A DNA stretch of 33,583 nucleotides, taken from positions 2,328,981 through 2,362,563 of the forward strand of contig NW_009242971.1 of assembly GCF_000388065.1 (NCBI RefSeq), given 5' to 3'. The DNA comes from Fonticula alba. Lineage: Eukaryota; Opisthokonta; Rotosphaerida; Fonticulaceae. Shown here piece after piece: positions 9,138 to 19,775 of the stretch; the first letter of the stretch is position 1, and every line of letters begins with the position of its first letter. Below the pieces are notes generated by a model that had not been told where the DNA came from, ran no database searches, and saw nothing but the letters and a program-made list of their open reading frames with translations. The translations under genes and the position numbers were made by a program.

Positions 9138-10687
9138 GGGGGGGTGGGAACGCGCCGGCCGCGGGATCTCTCCCGCCCAGCAACGCCACTGTCATCTGTT
9201 CTCCTCCGACCTGTGCCCTCCCCCCCCCCCCCCCCTATCCGGGGGAAGGGCAGGAGGAAGGCCTCCACAATTGCATAGAAAAAAGGGGGGATTGTGTCTG
9301 CTCTCCTGGCGCTGGTCTGCCCTGCAGTGTGACTGGCAGGGGGAAGGGGCTAAAAATGATACACCCCCGCCCTCAACTAGAGCCCTTTCTGCTTTTCCTG
9401 CTTTTCCTTTCGTTCCCTTGTGGCTGTGTGTTTCCGCCCGGCGCGCGAGTTGGACGCGTCGGGATGGGGGCTCTCGCGTTGGCGGAGGGGTCGCCGAGGA
9501 AGGGGCGGGATAGCTCGAGATCCGATATTTACCTGGCATAGAAGTACTGGCAGAATAGTCGGATTAGTGGAACCAAAAACCCTGGCAATGTGAGAACGGG
9601 GGATTAAAAATTACGGATATATCGTGGCTCGGAGGGCCAACGTCGATGGCAGTCTAGAAAGAGCGCCGCCCACGACGGCCTTTGGTTCGGGGGACCTACT
9701 CCGTGGCCAGCCATGTGGACGGCTTCGGCTTGCCCAGCCACCGTACCGAACCATGGTGAAACTTCCAGACCCGGAGGCCAGCCCGGGAAGGCACCGACAC
9801 GGTCGGGGGGTATTTTGCAGTGAGAGACGACGGCAGGAGGGGTGGTGCCAACGCTCAGCTTCCACCCTACCCCGGCCACCCTGCGTAATACCCTCGGGGC
9901 CCCCGTCGAAGGAGGGGTTGTGTTGGGTTCCCTCGGACCGCAGAGTCCTCTTTCTCTGTGCTCGCCAGCGGCTGTCCGTCCCTGGGGTCTTTCTCTTGTT
10001 GTCACACGCGTGCGTGCCCCCCCCCCCCCCGATAGGGCGGGCCCAGGCCTGCTCACTTCGTCCGCCCCCTTATGATGGAGAGGCGCCCTCGTCCCTCGGT
10101 GTCTCGTCCACACGAGGGGACTCATTGCCGGGAGTGTGCACGCAGCCCAGTTGCCGGCTGCCCCAACAAAGGTGTGTCGGCTCTGGGGGGTTGTACCCAT
10201 GCGGTCGCGCGGGGGGGGGGGGGGGGCGCGGGATGTTGCGCGATGCTGGTGGGCGTTCCCCCTACCATCGCGGCCCTGTCTCCACAGAGAGCCCGGGATT
10301 GCGTTGGCCCTCCCTGCGCCTTACGGCCATTCTCTCTTCTCTCTCTCTCTCCCCCTCTCTTTCTCTTTCTCTCGATGTGGCAGGGGGGATGGACCGGGGG
10401 CGCCTCGGCCCCGGGGCAGGGCGGGGGTGGGAGAGGGCGTGCCAGGTCTGTGTGTCGGCGGCGACCCCCCGCCGCCCCCCGGCAACGGGCACACGTGCCC
10501 CCCGCTCCCCCAGCGCCTTCCAAGTATCTGCGAGGGGGGAGGGCGGGGGGGGAGGGGGGGAGTGGCAGGCTAGTGTGCGAGATGACCCATAAAGGAAGCC
10601 CCACCACCGACGAGAGCCCCAGCGAGCGGCCTCTTCGTGTGTCTACCTTTTGTTACCTAACTTAGTGTAGAAGCAAGAACCGGCAAA
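9138..10687. other. Long intergenic region upstream of RPL4
   Basis: No coding gene supported; open frames on both strands are Pro/Gly/Arg-rich and lack family motifs. It contains C runs (about 9219-9236 and 10018-10030), a G run (about 10211-10227), a CT tract (about 10333-10375) and the AT-rich island at 9516-9631. The last 60 bases are less GC-rich, with a pyrimidine stretch (CTACCTTTTG) near 10644 that could resemble the TOP leader of ribosomal protein mRNAs. Confidence 0.5.
9516..9631. other. AT-rich island closed by a 13-bp imperfect inverted repeat; candidate structured RNA
   Basis: Bases 9516-9528 and 9619-9631 can pair at ten Watson-Crick positions plus one wobble out of 13, enclosing about 90 nt. 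The island is clearly richer in A/T than its surroundings. Positions 9525-9538 read ATATTTACCTGGCA, one base different from the first 14 nt of canonical U1 snRNA. No U1 stem-loop I (GAUCAYGAAG) was found, and the only Sm-like run (AATTTTTAAT) is on the other strand. Identity is therefore open. Confidence 0.3.
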
Positions 10688-12270
10688 ATGGTCCGTTTCC
10701 TCCTCCTACCCATCCTCCCCCTCCCCTCTCTCGCCTCCCCGCTGCTCTCCTCTCCTGCGGCCCCACCGCCGCCGCCTCTCGCGGACAAGGACCGACAGTG
10801 CCCAGGGCGCGCGCGTGACTCGTCGCCGCCGCCGCCGCCGCACCCCTCGGCTCGCATGCCGGCGGTTTGTGGTGAACCTCGCCGGCTCTGCCGTCGTCAT
10901 GTGGCCGGCCTGCGAAGCACTCCTCCTAGCACTGCGCGTTCGGGCGTGTGTGTGTGTGTGTGCGCGCGCGCGTGCGCCCACCCCACCGCCTCACACGCGC
11001 GCGTGCGATGATATCCCCTCCTGGAGCCCTGTCGCTTCCTGTCCCGCGGCGTCGGATGTGCCGTGCATCCGACGCACGCACGCGCGCGCTCGTCTCCTCC
11101 TTTGCGTTTTTCCAGTCTCTCGACATCGCCCCGGCGCCCGTAGGCTAACTCCCCTCTCCCCTCTCTCTCTCTCTCTCTCGCACGCGCGGCATACCTCTGC
11201 AGACCGTCCCTCTCATCAAGGTTGTCAACTCCACCACCGGCGCCGAGGTCGCCCTCCCCGCCGTCTTCTCGGCCCCCATCCGTGCTGATGTCGTGAACTT
11301 CGTCCACACCAACCTGGCCAAGAACAAGCGCCAGCCGTACGCCATTTCCGACATGTCCGGCCACCAGCACTCCGCCGAGTCCTGGGGTACCGGCCGTGCC
11401 GTCTCTCGTATTCCCCGTGTCGCTGGTTCCGGTACCCACCGCGCTAGCCAGGGTGCTTTCGGTAACATGTGCCGTGCCGGTCGCATGTTCGCCCCCACCA
11501 AGGTCTGGCGCCGCTGGCACCGCAACGTCAACGTGAACCAGCGCCGGTTCGCCGTTGCCTCTGCCATCGCTGCCTCCGCCGTGACCCCCCTGGTCCTGGC
11601 TCGCGGCCACCGCGTCGAGCGCGTTGCCTCCATCCCCCTGGTCATCGACAACTCTGCCCAGTCCATCGTCAAGACCAAGGACGCCATCGCCCTGCTGGCC
11701 AAGCTCCACGCCCTCAAGGACATCAACAAGGTCAAGGCCACCAAGAAGATCCGTGCCGGTCGCGGTAAGATGCGCAACCGCCGCTACGTCCAGCGCAAGG
11801 GTCCCCTTGTCGTCTTCTCCGAGGACAACGGCATCGTCAAGGCCTTCCGCAACATCCCCGGTATTGAGCTCGCCCATGTTGAGCGCCTGAACCTCCTCCA
11901 GCTCGCCCCTGGTGGTCACCTCGGCCGCTTCATCATCTGGACTCAGGATGCCTTCACCAAGCTCGATGAGGTCTACAAGACCCAGAAGGCCGGCTACACC
12001 CTGCCCGAGCACCTCCTGACCAACCCCGACGTCACCTCCCTCCTGGCCTCCCCGGAGATCAAGGCCGTCCTCAAGGCCCGTGGTCCTTCCAAGACCAAGC
12101 GCGCTTTCCGCAAGAAGAACCCCCTCACCAACCTCGAGGCCATGCTCCGCCTGAACCCCTACGCCGCCGAGTACAAGAAGGTCCAGCAGGCCAAGACCGC
12201 CTCCAAGGCCTCCAAGAAGGAGGGCGCCAAGAAGAACAAGAAGTTCGCCTCCACCATCACCCACGCTTAA
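10688..12270 (+). CDS. RPL4: 60S ribosomal protein L4 (uL4)
   Basis: uL4 is a core protein of the large cytosolic ribosomal subunit, with a loop reaching the peptide exit tunnel. The coding exon 11203-12270 gives 355 residues of unmistakable eukaryotic uL4: [86 protein letters not shown] and [14 protein letters not shown], then a lysine-rich tail. The exon begins at TVPLIKV, right after CTCTGCAG, so only the initiator region is missing. My best start is the ATG at 10688-10690, followed at once by GTCCGT. That gives a 512-nt intron (10691-11202) with a GCTAAC branch point near 11146 and a CT run before the acceptor. The product would begin MTVPLIKV, 356 aa, close to the yeast length. A rival is ATG 10856 (MPA, then GTTTGT). 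Codon choice is strongly C-ending, as expected of a highly expressed gene. Confidence 0.93.
10691..11202 (+). other. Proposed first intron of RPL4
   Basis: It contains a GT run passing into GC (about 10947-10973), branch-point-like GCTAAC, and a CT run at about 11160-11179 ending in CTCTGCAG. I looked for C/D-box snoRNA signals, since uL4 genes often host snoRNAs, and saw only a weak near-match (ATGATAT near 11009) with no D box. Confidence 0.5.
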
Positions 12271-12902
12271 GTGTCTTGCCTTCGCCTAGGCATCCCCCTT
12301 CGGTGTGTGTGTCTGCGTGAGCGTGCAATGTGGTGTGCGCATCGCTTGCCGCGCGCGTCGTGCGCATGTCGTGTGTCTCACGCTGCTTGCATGTTTCTTC
12401 TTTCACCCCCCTTTTGCGCCCTGTGTATATGCGTGTTTGTGCGTGTACGCGCTCGGTGCAGCTCCACCCCCCCTCCGGGCTCTTGTGTTTTCTCAATACA
12501 TTTCCCACTTTTCCCCACTCTCTCTCTCTATCTCTCCCTATTCTCCTTCGCGCGCGCGGGGGGTCGTGCGGATGTGGCCGGACGTGCGACCTGTGTGTCT
12601 CCCTCTCCCTCTCTCTCCCGCCCGCCATCTTTTCCTTGTCAGTGGTTCCCGGCCCGGAAGTCACACGGGCCCAACCTCCAGAACCACGAGCAGAACGGAA
12701 TGCGGTTCTCCGATCGGTCACATGCTATCGATCGATCTATTTTGCTCGGCCGGCGCGAGATCGGGGCTGCCGGAGTGTCGCCGTCAGCCGGGCCGGAGGG
12801 GCGCGGTCGGGGGCCCGAGAGCGAGGTGACTGAACTCTCGCGCGGTGTTGTCGGCACGCGCCTTGTTCTTTTTTTTTTCTTCTTTCTTCCCCTCCTCGCT
12901 GC
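12271..12902. other. Convergent intergenic region, RPL4 / mitochondrial TrpRS
   Basis: It holds the 3' UTRs of both genes. It is pyrimidine- and TG-rich (CTCTCTCT tracts near 12520 and 12600) with a T run near 12870. An ATCGATCGAT palindrome lies near 12726. No gene supported. Confidence 0.55.
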
Positions 12903-14450
12903 TCACCACCGCTCCAGCATGCCGAGGGCCGCGCGTGCGTCGACCATGGTTTCCCGAGCGATGGCACGCGCACGCTCGGCCCCCATGCGTAGGATCTCAT
13001 CCACCAGGTCCGGGTCGGCGCGCAGGCGGCTGACCTCCTCATGCACCGGGGCCATGCGCGCACACAGGGCATCGGCCACTGCCTGCTTGAGGACCGCATG
13101 CCCGGCATGGGCCAGATCCCGGGCCAGGGACTCCGGGGTGTGAACCACCCCGGCGGCCAGGTCGGCCGCGGTCCGCAGGTCATTCTGGCAGAGAGCCATG
13201 ATGGACAGGAGGTTGGCGATCCCGGGCCGGCGATCCGGCTCATAGGTGACCCCCATCTCGGAGTCGGTGACCGCGCGGGCGATCTTCCGGCGCAGGTCCT
13301 CCGGCGAGTCGTCGATCATCAGGCGTGACCCGGCCGCCGGGTCGGACTTGGACATCTTCCGGGTCGGATCGCGCAGGCTCATGAGCCGGGCTGCCCCCGG
13401 GGCCAGGTCGGGCAGGACCGTGCGCGGGGGCGGGAAGACCGTGCGCTTGGTGGAGTTGTTGAACATGCGGGCCAGCTCGCGGGCCAATTCCAGGTGCTGG
13501 CGCTGATCGTCCCCCACCGGGACCTCGGTGGCGCTGATGGCCCGGGCACATGGGGCCTCATGGTGTTAGTCCAGGCGGCATTTTGCAGGCCGGCAAAGCT
13601 CGACAAAAGTGTCCCTGCCCGTGTGCACACACCGATAGGCCAGGACATCGGCCGCCATCAGGACCGGGTACATCATCAATCCGGCGAGCAGGTTCTCCGG
13701 GTCGCCCTGGCCAAGGTTCTCCGTCTCGGTGGTTGCCTTGTTCATGGACTGCCATTTGTCCTGGGGCGCGGGGTGGGTCAAAAGTGCAGGAGAGGCGGAG
13801 GGGAGGGGGCAGTGTGGAGACGTGAGTTTTGAGGCCAGTTACCGGTGGGGGGGGGGGGGGGGGACGGGCAGACGGGCGGGGGAGAGAACCGGTGCAGGGG
13901 GAGAGAAAACGGGAGCGAGGGGCCGCACCTTCCACTGGGTCATCCGCCGCAGCATGCCCATCGGCGTTTGGCAGGTCAGCAGCCAGGTCAGCTCGGAGTG
14001 CTCGTGCAGGTGGCTTTGGCAGAAGAGCACAACGTCAGGGTTGGACGGCCCGGCCGGGCCGTCATACCCGTGGGCCCGGACCCCGGACGCCAGGATGCCG
14101 ATGGCCATGTCGCGGGTTTGCTCGGCCGGCGTCGGGGCCCCGGGGCGACGGGGAACCGTCAGCGAGTGGAGGTCCACGATGCAGTACAGTTGCGAGGGGT
14201 GGGCCAGCGGACCGTCCGACTGCTGCGGGGGGTAGGCCTCATGGCGGTACTCGGCCGAGAGGCGAGCCCAGTTGCTGAGGGCACCGGCGAAGTTGCCAAA
14301 GTGCGGCATGCCGGTTGGCTGGATGCCGGAGAAAACCCGGCGCTCGAAGTGCGGCGCCTTCGAGGCGGAGGAACTAAAGCCGGCGGCGGCTGTCAGGGCC
14401 GGCCGAAGGGCCGGCGTGGCGAGGGAGCGGCGGAGTGGTGTGGTGATCAT
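12903..14450 (-). CDS. WARS2: Tryptophanyl-tRNA synthetase, bacterial type, mitochondrial
   Basis: It charges mitochondrial tRNA-Trp with tryptophan (class Ic synthetase). Exons: 13929-14450, 13633-13760, 12903-13533 (1281 nt, 426 aa). The start at 14450 gives an acid-free, Arg/Ala/Ser-rich leader (about residues 1-30), typical of a mitochondrial presequence. The HIGH-type motif is PTGMPHFGN at residues 45-53; KMSKS is near residue 277 (RDPTRKMSKSDP). Other family blocks are LYCIVDLHSLTV, MLRRMTQWK joined to DKWQSMNKAT, GLMMYPVLMAADVLAY, then R-ATEVPVGDDQRQHLELA. That last block is rebuilt only by splicing across 13534-13632, whose donor is GTGTGT and whose branch point is GACTAAC. The first intron (13761-13928; GTGCGG donor) carries a C run on the sense strand. 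The sequence is bacterial-like rather than the cytosolic eukaryotic form, so a separate cytosolic gene should exist. Confidence 0.93.
13848..13863 (+). repeat. G homopolymer in TrpRS intron 1
   Basis: About 16 consecutive G on plus, C on the sense strand of the gene, inside the intron 13761-13928. Confidence 0.85.
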
Positions 14451-14555
14451 CTGGCGGCTGGGGGGGTAGGGGGGGGGGGGGGAGGGGGGCGATGGAGGGA
14501 GGGTGGAGGGCGAGGTGTAGGTGCAGGCGCGGGCGCGGGCGAGTGAGAAACAGGT

Positions 14556-14723
14556 CTACCAGGCCGCTGTGCCGCGAATGTGGCTCATCCTGGCGCCATC
14601 TAGCTCTCGCTCCTCCTCGACGCGCCGGGACCCGGCCGTGGCCGAGCCGGAGCGAATGGCCTGGGCGGGTGTGGTGCTGACGCGGCTGAGGCGCGCGCCG
14701 TGCGTCGCCGGGTCGGAGGCCAT
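14556..14723 (-). CDS. Short ORF (55 aa) upstream of mitochondrial TrpRS, doubtful
   Basis: ATG at 14723 to TAG at 14556, same strand as TrpRS and 105 nt before its start. The peptide starts MASDPATHGARL, has a charged stretch RRVEEERELDGAR and ends GTAAW. There is no GTRCGY donor that would splice it into TrpRS. It may be an upstream ORF of the TrpRS leader, a short gene, or chance: a 55-codon open frame is not remarkable at this GC content. Confidence 0.15.
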   Translation of the reverse strand: MASDPATHGARLSRVSTTPAQAIRSGSATAGSRRVEEERELDGARMSHIRGTAAW

Positions 14724-16193
14724 GGGCCACTCTGCCCGGCAGGGATCTTCCCGTGGGGCGGGCGGGGGGGGCGGAACCGCAGGGCCTGCGCTACCTCCGA
14801 GCGACGAGTGTGGGAAACGTGGCTTACTTTAGGTGCCAATGTATCCTCGGTAAGATCCAAGTCCAACTGGCCATTGGTGGGCACTTGCCAGACGCATTTT
14901 ACCTTGGCCGTTTGCCCCCCCTGGCAGGGGTCTAGGCGGGGCCTCGATCACCCCCGCCTCCGCCCCCGTGTCCCCCCCCCAGCCGATGCCGGGCATCGGG
15001 CGGCCTCTGTCGGGGAGGGAGGGGGGGGGGGGGCGGGGGGACGCGAACACGGCCGGCGGCCCACGCGTCGCAGCAGCCACAGGGTGGTGGCGGACGACAG
15101 GCCTGGGCACACTGGGAGGGGGGTTCGTGAGGCCCGTTGCCCCTCGCGTTCTGGCTGCGCACAAGCATGGTTGATCGTCGGCCCGATTGGCGGGGGGGGG
15201 GGNNNNNNNNNNNNNNNNNNNNNNNNNNNNNNNNNNNNNNNNNNNNNNNNNNNNNNNNNNNNNNNNNNNNNNNNNNNNNNNNNNNNNNNNNNNNNNNNNN
15301 NNNNNNNNNNNNNNNNNNNNNNNNNNNNNNNNNNNNNNNNNNNNNNNNNNNNNNNNNNNNNNNNNNNNNNNNNNNNNNNNNNNNNNNNNNNNNNNNNNNN
15401 NNNNNNNNNNNNNNNNNNNNNNNNNNNNNNNNNNNNNNNNNNNNNNNNNNNNNNNNNNNNNNNNNNNNNNNNNNNNNNNNNNNNNNNNNNNNNNNNNNNN
15501 NNNNNNNNNNNNNNNNNNNNNNNNNNNNNNNNNNNNNNNNNNNNNNNNNNNNNNNNNNNNNNNNNNNNNNNNNNNNNNNNNNNNNNNNNNNNNNNNNNNN
15601 NNNNNNNNNNNNNNNNNNNNNNNNNNNNNNNNNNNNNNNNNNNNNNNNNNNNNNNNNNNNNNNNNNNNNNNNNNNNNNNNNNNNNNNNNNNNNNNNNNNN
15701 NNNNNNNNNNNNNNNNNNNNNNNNNNNNNNNNNNNNNNNNNNNNNNNNNNNNNNNNNNNNNNNNNNNNNNNNNNNNNNNNNNNNNNNNNNNNNNNNNNNN
15801 NNNNNNNNNNNNNNNNNNNNNNNNNNNNNNNNNNNNNNNNNNNNNNNNNNNNNNNNNNNNNNNNNNNNNNNNNNNNNNNNNNNNNNNNNNNNNNNNNNNN
15901 NNNNNNNNNNNNNNNNNNNNNNNNNNNNNNNNNNNNNNNNNNNNNNNNNNNNNNNNNNNNNNGGGGGGGGGGGGGGGGGGGGGGGGAGCGCAGCACAAAG
16001 TTCTGTTTTCTTCCTGGCCGCCCGTTCGCCCGGTCCCCGCGCTGTGGTCAAGCCAACACGCGAGTCGGCCAGGCCATCTTCTTTTTGTTTTCCGGCCGGA
16101 AGATCGGCCCCCCCGCCCCCGACACCGGGGTGCATGCTGAACCCTCCCAGCCATCTCTCGGCAGCCATCGGCCGCGGGCCGAGGTCCCCCCCT

Positions 16194-16226
<33 letters not shown>

Positions 16227-16440
16227 CCCCCTCGACACTCACACAACGGCCCATGGGGTAATGCCTTTTTTAGCTGGCCATCCCGACTGGCTGCCAAACT
16301 CGACCCTCCTCCTCCGCCCCTCACTCCCCCTCCCTCTATTTCCTGCCCCCTTCTCTCTCTCTCTCTCTCTCTTTCTCTTTCCTTTTCCCTCTCCCCCTCC
16401 TTCCGCCCCCCCCTCCGCGCGACCCCCCCCACACGTGGAG
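14724..16440. other. Intergenic region with assembly gap, between TrpRS and the PX-DUF547 gene
   Basis: No gene supported. Bases 15203-15962 are N. The sequence before the gap is G-rich; the sequence after it is CT-rich (about 16200-16226 and 16353-16373) on the plus strand, which in this window usually marks introns of plus-strand genes. An untranslated leader exon or intron of the PX-DUF547 gene may therefore lie here. Confidence 0.5.
15191..15986. other. Assembly gap (760 N) bounded by G homopolymers
   Basis: A run of G (15191-15202) precedes the N block 15203-15962 and a longer run of G (15963-15986) follows it. The gap size is not verifiable from the sequence. Confidence 0.97.
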
Positions 16441-18241
16441 ATGGGTCCCTCCTCCCCCCCAGCCCGGGGCGCGGAGGCGTCCCTCTGGCCGACCGGTCGG
16501 CCACTCCCCTCCTTCCGCCTGTCCTTCCTGGCGGTGGTCTTCGGCTTGCTGATGACCAAGGTGGTCTTCTCAACCGACGCCGAGGGGCTGACACTTCGCT
16601 CTGGGGTCACTCTGCTCTTGCGCGCATCCTTCGAGGCTCTCTTCGCCCTGGTGGCCCTGTCCTCGGTGGTGGCCCTATCCTCGGTGGTGAACCCGGTATC
16701 CCTGCCTGGCCAGCCGGCTGCCACCGAGACTGCCTCCAAGACAATCCCGACGACGGAGCCCGCTGCGGCACACTGTCCAGAAGGTCCCCCCTCAGCGGTC
16801 ATGGATGTTGCTTGTCCCACCGAAAGGAGCGCCTCCCTGCAGGCATCCCCCTCGCCGCGGTCAACCCCCCTGCACGGGTCGGCGCCGGATTCGGAACCCC
16901 CTCCCCCTGCGTCGGCTGCAGTTCCGCCTACCGCTGCGGCAGTTTGCTCCAATGCCCGAGTCGATGAGGTGATCTTGGCTGCGCCCACCGTGCCCGATGC
17001 CGGTGGTATGCTTGACCCGGCCAATGCTCCGACTGCTGGTGCTTCCACGATAGACCCCGGCGCCGGAGGCATCACAGCCGCACTCCTTGCCGCCGGTGCC
17101 ACCGCCACCGGCCCTGAGCCAGCCTACTCCCTGCAGGACAATGCCGGGCTCCTGCCGCTGTTGGCCGCCAACGACGTGCGCCTGGCGCTGTCATCCCTGC
17201 CTCGAGGCGAGCACCTCAAGCGCATGCTCAACAGCCGGAGTCGGCCTCACCTGCGCACGTATGTGCTGCAAGTCCACCTCCCGCTGTCAATCCCGACCAG
17301 CATCCCGGGCGGTCTCCGGCCCGGTCTTGCCACGGCTTCCGAGCATGCGGCCCACTTTTCCTCAAAGAGCGTCTCCAACGGCCTGACGGGGCTCCCCCGG
17401 CGGTGGGCCGTCGAGCGCAGCATGACCGACTTCCTGGTCCTCTCCCGACAGCTCCGTACCCTGGCCTACCCGGATGCCCTGGTGCGTCTGGGCCGGACCC
17501 GGGCCCCGGTTTCGAGTGCCGAGGCGCCGGTCATCCCACCGCCGGCTTCCTGGTATGCGGCCTCCTCGGCCACCATCGCCCCGGCTGGGTCTCGTCTGGC
17601 CGGGCACATCAGTGCCTTTGCCGCGGCGGCCTTCGCCAAGACCCCGCGCACTGAGGCCGGGCCCGACTCGACCAGCGAGCCGCCCGGCTCCGAGGGCGAC
17701 AGCTCCACGGAGGGCACGCGCGGCGGTGTGGGCGCCGATGCCCTCCTCCGCCATCCCTGGCTTGTGCATTTGGACCTGGACCGGTTGAGTGGTCTTGTGC
17801 AGTCTGGTGCTCGCCAGGGGAGCTTCAGCCAGCATCGCACTGGCGGCTGGGTCGACGATGCCCCCGGCGCGCCGGAGGCCATCGCCGACACTTCCGGTGA
17901 TGAGACGGCCCCGGTGTCACCGGTCGCATTGGCAGCCGGCGACACCGGCCCCGAGCCGCCGGTTCCTGACTCGGCCCTCCCTCGGTCGAGCACGGCCATT
18001 GCCCCGGCCACTTCGGAGCTGGACCTCCTGCAAAATGCCATGTCACTACACACAACCACTTCGGCCCAGCCGGCGTCCGGTGATGGCCGGTCCACGGGCA
18101 CGCTTCCAGCTCGGTCTGGCCAGCGCCTGCTCTCGGATGACACCGCCCTCCCGGGACTGGCACATGATCGCGAGGCATGCGAGCTGCAGATCATCCTCGA
18201 GCGCTTCCTGGTCGGTACGTCCTTGTCTATCTTCCCTCCCT

Positions 18242-18278
<37 letters not shown>

Positions 18279-19744
18279 CCCCCCCCTCTCTCTCTTCGGT
18301 TCCCCCTGCCCATGGGGTGGTCCCTCTGTCGCCTTCCCCAGACTGACCCTCCTCCCCTTCTCCTTCCCCTTCCCCTTCTCCTTCCCCTTCCCCTTCTCCT
18401 TCCCCTTCTCCCTCTCCTGCGCTCGACTCATCTGAAAAAAAAATGCACACAGCCGCCATGTCTGATCCAAACATCCGCGACTCGCCAGCCGCGGCACGGG
18501 CGCTTTGGCGATTCCTCCGGCCACGGTCGATGGACTTGGAGCCGACCAACTCCACTCTGGCCGCGCCGATGACATACCTGGCTCCATCGGGGTCCGTGCT
18601 CCTGGCCAATCCCCTGCCAGCACGCACGCTGTTCAGCTCCTTCGCGGCGGATGGCGTATCAGAGCTCTTTGTCCCGGTGGCGGCCATCGGCAGCATTTGT
18701 CCCACTGCTTTGTCTGGCAGCCCAGCGACCGAGATGTCCTCCTCCTCCTCCTCCTCGGGATCGCCCATGCCAGTGGCTCTCAATTCAGACCCCCTGTTGG
18801 AAGGTGTCGGTCCGCTTCGCATGGCAGACTCGACCTCCAACGGCGAGGCAACGCCCCTTCCAGGCAGCGAGAAGCCTGTCCGCGTCAATGGCAGCTACGC
18901 TTCCGACCCACAGGAGTTGGAGGCGCCGAATTTCATGCCGGCCATGGGGATCATGTCGATCCCGGCATCTGGACGTGCCTCACCGGAAGGGGGGCCCTCG
19001 CGACGGGAGTCCACGAGCCTTGGGCCCAGTGCGGAGGCCCGGCGCTCGGTCGGCGAGGTGGTCGGTGTGCATGGCGTCGATGACATCGGCCGGGCGGCCT
19101 TGTCGGTTGGCTTGGCGTGCGACTTCACGCGCGACTCTTCCCCCTCCTCCTCCTCCTCCTCCTCATCGGGTGGGTCCTCCTCCGCCGATCGCATGGTGGC
19201 CGTGCGCTTCCACGTGCCAACGGGATCGTTGGCCGATTGCATTGATGCGAACCTCTGCCGGCCAGTGTCCACCCTTCTTGATGGCCACACTTATCACCTG
19301 TCAGCGCGGTACTGGGCCGCCCTGCCGAAGCAGCCTGCCGATGGGGCGGTCCTCCTGCGGCATGTGCATGATGGTGTTCTGCAGATGGCCTCCTTCTCGC
19401 CGCGCGTGTGGACCGACATCCGTATGCAGATCGCCTCGGACATGTACCCCGGCACTCTGAATCTCTGGTTCCGTGATCACCGGGGCATTCAGCCGGTCTC
19501 TGGCCGGCCTTCTGCTACGTCGCTGCCGCGCCTCTCCATCCTCCAAAGTGGCCCACAGGTACGCGGCCTTCTCCGCTGTTCTTCTCTTTGCTCCCTGGCC
19601 TTCGTGCTTTCCTCCTGGTCCTTCCTCCCAGCCTTTCCTTCTTTCTTCCTCTCTCTCTCTCTCTTCCTCTCTCTCTTCCTCTCTTTCTTCCTCTCTCTCT
19701 TCCTCTCTTTCTTCCTCTCTCTCTCTCTCTCCCTCTCTTTCTTC

Positions 19745-19775
<31 letters not shown>

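Noticed and set aside
9670-9760. GGTTCG sequences resembling a tRNA B box on plus (about 9687) and minus (about 9750)
   Set aside because: No pairing T-stem, no matching A box and no acceptor stem could be drawn.
9604-10200. 198-codon minus-strand frame upstream of RPL4
   Set aside because: It has no domain or gene-like neighbours and overlaps the AT-rich structured island.
10897-12264. 455-codon open frame antisense to RPL4
   Set aside because: It is Gly/Leu/Asp/Val-rich and mirrors the strong codon bias of RPL4; it has no family motif.
14821-14884. Minus-strand stretch reading TNGQLDLDLTEDTLAPK before a GTAAGC donor
   Set aside because: It looks like an exon end, but the nearest acceptor leads to an Arg/Pro frame and the alternative phase meets a stop. 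No family was recognised.
14700-16967. Long frames that run through the N gap on both strands
   Set aside because: They exist only because N codons contain no stops.
18046-18888. Minus-strand frame with a Gly-Glu repeat
   Set aside because: The repeat is the reverse reading of an intronic CTTCCC minisatellite; the rest is antisense to exons 1 and 2 of the PX-DUF547 gene.
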